Source of the DNA: Candidatus Nomurabacteria bacterium CG_4_9_14_0_2_um_filter_32_10
Lineage (GTDB): Bacteria; Patescibacteriota; Minisyncoccia; Phycocordibacterales; UBA9973
DNA length: 7,841 nt
Assembly: GCA_002788475.1 (NCBI GenBank)
Contig: PFRK01000044.1
Location: 1-7,841 of the forward strand
Direction: 5' to 3'
The notes beneath the pieces are model-generated. The model worked only from the letters and a program-made list of their open reading frames with translations. It did not search any database and was not told the origin of the DNA. This document shows, in pieces, positions 5,395 to 7,841 of the stretch. The translations under genes were made by a program, and so were the position numbers. Position 1 is the stretch's first letter; each line of letters opens with the position of its first letter.

Positions 5395-5581
5395 CCTCTC
5401 GTAGTTCAACCTGCCCACCACACTTGCTTCCATAGTTCAATGGATAGAACAATTCCGTCCTAAGGAATAAATGTAGGTTCGATTCCTACTGGGAGCACAA
5501 TTATATAAGGCAAGTGGGCGGGTGAAGATAGAATAGTCCCGTCCTAAGGCGTTGATGTAGGTTCAATTCCTACCGAGGACA
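5395..5581 (+). pseudogene. Interrupted tRNA-Arg(CCT)-like gene with another tRNA in its D-loop
   Basis: The 3' part (5527-5581) is tRNA-like: GATA end of a D-loop, D-stem strand GAAT, anticodon loop GTCCTAA (anticodon CCT), T-arm GTAGG/CCTAC with loop TTCAATT, acceptor strand CGAGGAC, then A and CCA. A matching 5' part lies 117 bases upstream: CCTCTCG (5395-5401), TA, GTTC, AA (5402-5409). The acceptor halves pair only at positions 3-7, and the anticodon stem GTCCC/GGCGT has a C-C mismatch at 29-41 and two G-T pairs, so this may be a decayed copy. The inserted segment (5410-5526) has complementary ends: TTCA..CCTGCCC (5405-5416) pairs with GGGCGGGTGAA (5516-5526). A complete tRNA-Arg(CCT) sits between them. 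Whether a joined RNA is made is unknown. Confidence 0.45.
5426..5497 (+). tRNA. tRNA-Arg (anticodon CCT)
   Basis: The acceptor stem is GCTTCCA/TGGGAGC with one T-G pair. The D-arm GTTC/GAAC has loop AATGGATA. The anticodon stem ATTCC/GGAAT is perfect, with loop GTCCTAA, so the anticodon is CCT and reads AGG arginine codons. The T-arm GTAGG/CCTAC has loop TTCGATT. The discriminator is A5497 and no CCA follows. All stems are sound, so this copy is probably the functional one. It lies between the two halves of a second tRNA-Arg-like sequence and is bracketed by ACTTGC (5422-5427) and GCAAGT (5510-5515), which pair with each other and overlap its first two bases. Confidence 0.93.
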
Positions 5582-5613
5582 CCACAACCAAACAACCCCC
5601 TTTTTCAAGAAAA

Positions 5614-5638
5614 TTTTCGCGTGCTTCGCGAAGCGAAA
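5614..5638 (+). repeat. GC-rich palindrome of the TTTTCGC..GCGAAA type
   Basis: TTTCGC (5615-5620) pairs with GCGAAA (5633-5638). The interior contains the perfect 12-base palindrome GCTTCGCGAAGC (5623-5634), an alternative fold. The T-rich left and A-rich right flanks resemble those of the tsaD element (TTTTCC..GGAAAA) and of the centre of the 1273-1363 element. It may belong to the same class of small palindromes. Confidence 0.55.
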
Positions 5639-5665
5639 CATAAGGTGGGATAGGGTTAAATTCAA

Positions 5666-5917
5666 TCCGGCGATTTTTTAAAAACGAAACGGACTAATGT
5701 GGTACGCTCCGCGTACATCATTGCTTTAATATTTCTACCACGTTCTACTAATGTGCTAATTCAAATGGACTCGGAAAAGCGGAACAAATATTTTGGGGTG
5801 AGCTTGGGATTGGGACCTAAGTGCCAGACCTTTTGAGATGATACTCCGTCCAAAAGGTGTACAGCTCCTGTAAAGAGGAGAATTCCGCTTTTCCTCGACT
5901 AATGTTCTTTTGGCGAG
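5666..5917 (+). ncRNA. Unidentified structured RNA candidate in the gene-free region
   Basis: No credible ORF covers this stretch. GC content by hand count is 56 of 120 in 5761-5880, against about 30% in genes sampled nearby. Helices seen: TCCG/CGGA (5666-5669, 5690-5693) around CG..TTTTT/AAAAACG; AATGTGGTA/TACCACGTT (5696-5704, 5736-5744), with GTACGC/GCGTAC (5702-5716) as a competitor; a perfect 12-bp closing stem GGAAAAGCGGAA/TTCCGCTTTTCC (5773-5784, 5883-5894) enclosing three hairpins (CTTGGG/CCTAAG 5803-5821, ACCTTTTG/CAAAAGGT 5828-5858, CTCCT/AGGAG 5865-5880), a four-way junction; and CTCG/CGAG (5894-5917). G-T pairs at 5806-5818 and 5698-5742 fit only a plus-strand RNA. No tmRNA, RNase P RNA, SRP RNA or intron core motif was recognised. 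Confidence 0.6.
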
Positions 5918-5970
5918 ATTTCAAATTCTGCCCACAAAAAAAATTTAAAAAAAATACAAACAAATTTAGA

Positions 5971-5994
5971 AAATAAAAATTTGAGTTACTCAAA
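5971..5994 (-). terminator. Rho-independent terminator of the minus-strand operon
   Basis: Read on the minus strand, TTTGAG and CTCAAA (5994-5989 and 5985-5980) form a 6-bp stem with loop TAA, followed at once by TTTTTATTTT. It begins 7 bases after the stop codon of the last operon gene. Confidence 0.75.
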
Positions 5995-6000
5995 CTGTCA

Positions 6001-6423
6001 CTATGATTTATTTTCAATCTGGGACCGAAATAATATTAAAGCTAATGGTATTAATATCATCTGCAATATTGGTGTCAATCCTACTTTCAATAACGGAATA
6101 ATGGGCATTACGGAGTTATATTCCCATCTGCCGGTTGCAAGAGCATATTTCTCAATAAGTACAGCCATAGTTAAGCCGATAATAATCACAACAAATAGAT
6201 TCTTTACACTATATTTATCTTTTAAAAGATTATAACCGAACATTAAATAGCTCAATAGAAAGACAATACCAATAATTACTACATCTCCTAAGCTGGCTAT
6301 AAAATGTACTTTTATTAATCCACTTATTCCAATATAGTGGGGCATATATAAAAAAGCTTGAGATATTTCCCAAATGAAATTCAATACAAAAGCTAAAATA
6401 AGAAGATAAGATACTTTTATCAT
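6001..6423 (-). CDS. Four-helix membrane protein, function unknown
   Basis: The 140-residue protein has four hydrophobic segments, about 4-25, 42-63, 75-93 and 107-132. Polar residues sit within or at the edge of the helices: NFIWE (15-19), GDV (46-48), IEKYALATGRWEYNSVMP (90-107) and GLTPILQM (115-122). The arrangement E..AL.TGRW.Y....P and GLTP..Q looks like a conserved family signature rather than random membrane sequence, but I cannot name the family. It is the last gene of a four-gene unit, beginning 11 bases after the preceding stop, with the terminator right behind it. The likely location is the cytoplasmic membrane; an enzymatic or transport role is open. Confidence 0.8.
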   Translation of the reverse strand: MIKVSYLLILAFVLNFIWEISQAFLYMPHYIGISGLIKVHFIASLGDVVIIGIVFLLSYLMFGYNLLKDKYSVKNLFVVIIIGLTMAVLIEKYALATGRWEYNSVMPIIPLLKVGLTPILQMILIPLALILFRSQIENKS

Positions 6424-6434
6424 ATATTAGTTAA

Positions 6435-6800
6435 CTATGTAGAGGTTAATGCTGATTTAAGGACATCTTTTAACTCTATAACGGATTTCAATGTATTTAA
6501 CTGATCTTTTGAAACAAGTAGTGAAAACTTATTGTCGTGTTTCAGAAAAATTGCGGGCAGGGCGTAATTATTTAATGCCCCATATTGACTTATTAGCTCA
6601 TCTTTATGAAGAAAAACTTTTTCTTGTGGTAATGTCGCAAGAAATGGAGCCCATTCCTCTTTCATGGAAAGTGGTCCGTAGGTAATTTTACATAGGTTAC
6701 ATTCATATTGCGATGGAGCAATGATTTTTGTGACAATATCAGATAACCCGGCGAATAATCCTGACTTGGCATTATATATAAAAATGATTGTGTCGGTCAT
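6435..6800 (-). CDS. Small CxxC-containing protein, function unknown
   Basis: The 121-residue protein, probably cytoplasmic, has no signal peptide or membrane span. The N-terminus MTDTIIFIYNAKSGLFAGL is strand-like with a YNAKSG turn (9-14). It is followed by ECNLCKITYG (33-42), whose C34 and C37 could bind metal or form a redox pair, then KEEWAPFL (47-54) and a second strand-helix half with LPAIFL (81-86). I recall similar uncharacterised bacterial proteins with YNA.SG and C.LC..TYG motifs, but know no function. The two-Cys motif with a later cis-Pro-like LPA hints at a thioredoxin-type fold; this is speculation. Its ATG overlaps the TGA of the phosphatase gene in ATGA, so the two are probably translationally coupled. 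Confidence 0.8.
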   Translation of the reverse strand: MTDTIIFIYNAKSGLFAGLSDIVTKIIAPSQYECNLCKITYGPLSMKEEWAPFLATLPQEKVFLHKDELISQYGALNNYALPAIFLKHDNKFSLLVSKDQLNTLKSVIELKDVLKSALTST

Positions 6801-7252
6801 ATATTTTTCTTAAAAATCTCAAGCGCATCCTTTTGGCTATCTTGCAAATGCATTGCTGGACGTTTTTCTTTTATCAGATTTTCAGCTTCTCCTATGGTAA
6901 ACCCTTTACTTATTAAGTAGGAAGCTACGAGAGTGGGAGCTCTTCCATGCCCATTTTTACAATGGACATAAATTTTCTTATTTTGACTGACTAACTTTGT
7001 AAGTACTGATACTCCAAATGACAGTTGGTCTTGTGTTGGAGGAGTGTGGTCTGGTGTGGGAATCCATGTGTATATTTCCACTCCAAATGGCACATCGAGT
7101 CTATCTTCTTCGAGCGATATATCAGCAGTTATATTTTCTTTTTTCAATACATCAGCAAGACCCATGATACAACATTGATTGGTGCCAATATAAATGCCAT
7201 CAGTGATGTAGTTGTATTCCAGTATCGGTATTTTAGGGTGAGTATGGTCCAT
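6797..7252 (-). CDS. Dual-specificity / tyrosine-type protein phosphatase
   Basis: The 151-residue protein is a cysteine-based phosphatase of the DSP fold without other domains. The P-loop is VHCKNGHGRAPT (96-107), matching HCx5R(S/T), with nucleophile C98 and R104. The general acid is probably D68 in WIPTPDHTPPT (63-73), set in the usual loop. N-terminal strands run YITDGIYIGT (15-24), and the C-terminal helices include EAENLIKEKRP (122-132). The substrate cannot be told from sequence: phosphoprotein, phosphoinositide-like or carbohydrate phosphates are all used in this fold. It follows a probable sugar-isomerase gene by 30 bases and overlaps the next gene by 4. There is no Shine-Dalgarno sequence at the ATG, which follows an AT-only stretch. 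Confidence 0.92.
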   Translation of the reverse strand: MDHTHPKIPILEYNYITDGIYIGTNQCCIMGLADVLKKENITADISLEEDRLDVPFGVEIYTWIPTPDHTPPTQDQLSFGVSVLTKLVSQNKKIYVHCKNGHGRAPTLVASYLISKGFTIGEAENLIKEKRPAMHLQDSQKDALEIFKKNI

Positions 7253-7282
7253 AAATAATATTTAATTAGACTGTTTAAATAA

Positions 7283-7841
7283 TTACTCAACTATTACTTT
7301 AATTTCACTACCAAAAACTTTTGAGGCTTTTTCTGTATAGAGAGCGATATTTTCTTTAAAATATGGTGGATGTTGTTTTTGAATTTGCGCTATAACATAA
7401 TAACCAATCGCCATCATTGTAGCATACCCAACGTTTTCTGGGAGTGGTATATGTAATCTTTTCTCTGGTTCACCCCATATCGTATTTTTCTCTCCAAAAC
7501 TTATAAAAAGTTCTTCAGAGGGTACAACTGTAACTGCATGCTTCATGTATTCACTCGTTTCAACATCACGAGCAATTCTTCTTCCGAAAAGTTCAATGAA
7601 TTTCACTTCAAGCATCCGAATAATACCGGAAAATTTTGGCGGTACGATGAAAAAATATTTATCATATTGCGAAAAATCAGGGAGAGTAAGAGTATCTATC
7701 TCTTGTTGAATAAATTTTTGTATTTTCTCTGGGTCTTCGTTTGTTTTTCCTAAAATCATTCCTAAATAAGTAGATGTGTTATAGGTGTAGGGCTCGCGAT
7801 TTTTTGGAAATACAAATATCTTATCATCTTCAATAAATTTA
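7283..7841 (-). CDS. Probable SIS-domain sugar isomerase-like protein, 5' end outside window
   Basis: The frame has its stop at 7283-7285 and stays open to the window edge, so the gene is cut at its 5' side. The first ATG in the window (7759) is not the true start, because 27 codons without a stop precede it. The visible 185 residues start KFIEDDKIFVFPKNREPYTYN and continue STYLGMILGKTNEDPEKIQKF. A strand, a REPYT-type turn with conserved Glu, and then a helix rich in small residues resemble the second half of a SIS (phosphosugar-binding) domain, where Glu is followed by T/S-rich helices. Later come YFFIVPPKFSGIIRMLEVKF and LELFGRRIARDVE-like sequence (ELFGRRIARDVE), fitting a second Rossmann-like half. 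The family call is moderate. It is the first visible gene of the operon. Confidence 0.6.
   Translation of the reverse strand, partial: KFIEDDKIFVFPKNREPYTYNTSTYLGMILGKTNEDPEKIQKFIQQEIDTLTLPDFSQYDKYFFIVPPKFSGIIRMLEVKFIELFGRRIARDVETSEYMKHAVTVVPSEELFISFGEKNTIWGEPEKRLHIPLPENVGYATMMAIGYYVIAQIQKQHPPYFKENIALYTEKASKVFGSEIKVIVE

Noticed and set aside
5410..5526. Group I intron in tRNA-Arg(CCT)
   Set aside because: Known bacterial introns of this tRNA lie in the anticodon loop. This insertion is in the D-loop, is only 117 bases, is mostly filled by a tRNA and shows no intron core.
5585..5970. tmRNA or RNase P RNA gene
   Set aside because: No tag reading frame ending in ALAA, no tmRNA-type tRNA-like ends, and no RNase P P4 consensus were seen on either strand. 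A short GAGGAAAAG match on the minus strand is not enough.
5817..6017. 66-codon minus-strand frame
   Set aside because: It crosses the operon terminator and the structured RNA region, has low-complexity composition and no motif. It is judged a chance frame.
6797..6799. Alternative genetic code with UGA as glycine (Gracilibacteria/SR1)
   Set aside because: TGA ends the phosphatase gene at the right place and no gene in the window contains in-frame TGA.
7757..7759. ATG at 7759 as the start of the SIS-like gene
   Set aside because: The frame is open for 27 more codons up to the window edge and those codons look like conserved protein, so the gene is partial.
1..7841. CRISPR array, insertion sequence or phage genes
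   Set aside because: No regularly spaced direct repeats, transposase, integrase or phage protein was found.

Overview
The window looks like a piece of a small, AT-rich bacterial genome of the Candidate Phyla Radiation (Patescibacteria, probably a Parcubacteria-type lineage). This is inference. It rests on the low GC content, a short ValRS, a small one-membrane-segment protein of a type I recall from such genomes, tRNA genes without encoded CCA, start codons lying close to -10 boxes with no Shine-Dalgarno sequence, and many small GC-rich palindromes. TGA is used as a stop at 6797-6799, so the standard bacterial code applies.

Layout, left part (plus strand). tRNA-Val(GAC) at 23-95 is followed after one base by tsaD (97-1272, tRNA t6A modification). 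A 91-bp hairpin element follows (1273-1363), then valS (1401-3551, valyl-tRNA synthetase) and, 4 bases later, a PrsW-like intramembrane protease gene (3556-4242). A separate small heat-shock protein gene (4358-4831) ends in a near-ideal terminator hairpin. Apart from the protease and the chaperone, this side is about tRNA maturation and charging. The substrate tRNA-Val lies 1.3 kb upstream of its synthetase gene.

Middle part (4872-6000). On the minus strand a promoter, a 13-codon upstream ORF and a hairpin covering the start codon precede a small membrane-protein gene (4955-5236), which is followed by an unusual tRNA-Phe(GAA). On the plus strand an intact tRNA-Arg(CCT) (5426-5497) lies inside what looks like the D-loop of a second, interrupted tRNA-Arg(CCT)-like gene (5395-5581). 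After it comes a GC-rich, gene-free stretch (5585-5970) that folds into many helices (5666-5917) and probably encodes an unrecognised structured RNA.

Right part (minus strand, 6001-7841). This is a compact four-gene operon. In transcription order it holds a sugar-isomerase (SIS)-like gene cut by the window edge, a dual-specificity phosphatase, a small CxxC protein overlapping the phosphatase by 4 bases, and a four-helix membrane protein. It ends in a rho-independent terminator at 5971-5994.

The most interesting points are palindromic elements embedded in frame in tsaD, which account for its extra length; the nested tRNA-Arg arrangement with its structured downstream region; the tRNA-Phe elbow substitutions; and the ValRS without its usual C-terminal arm.
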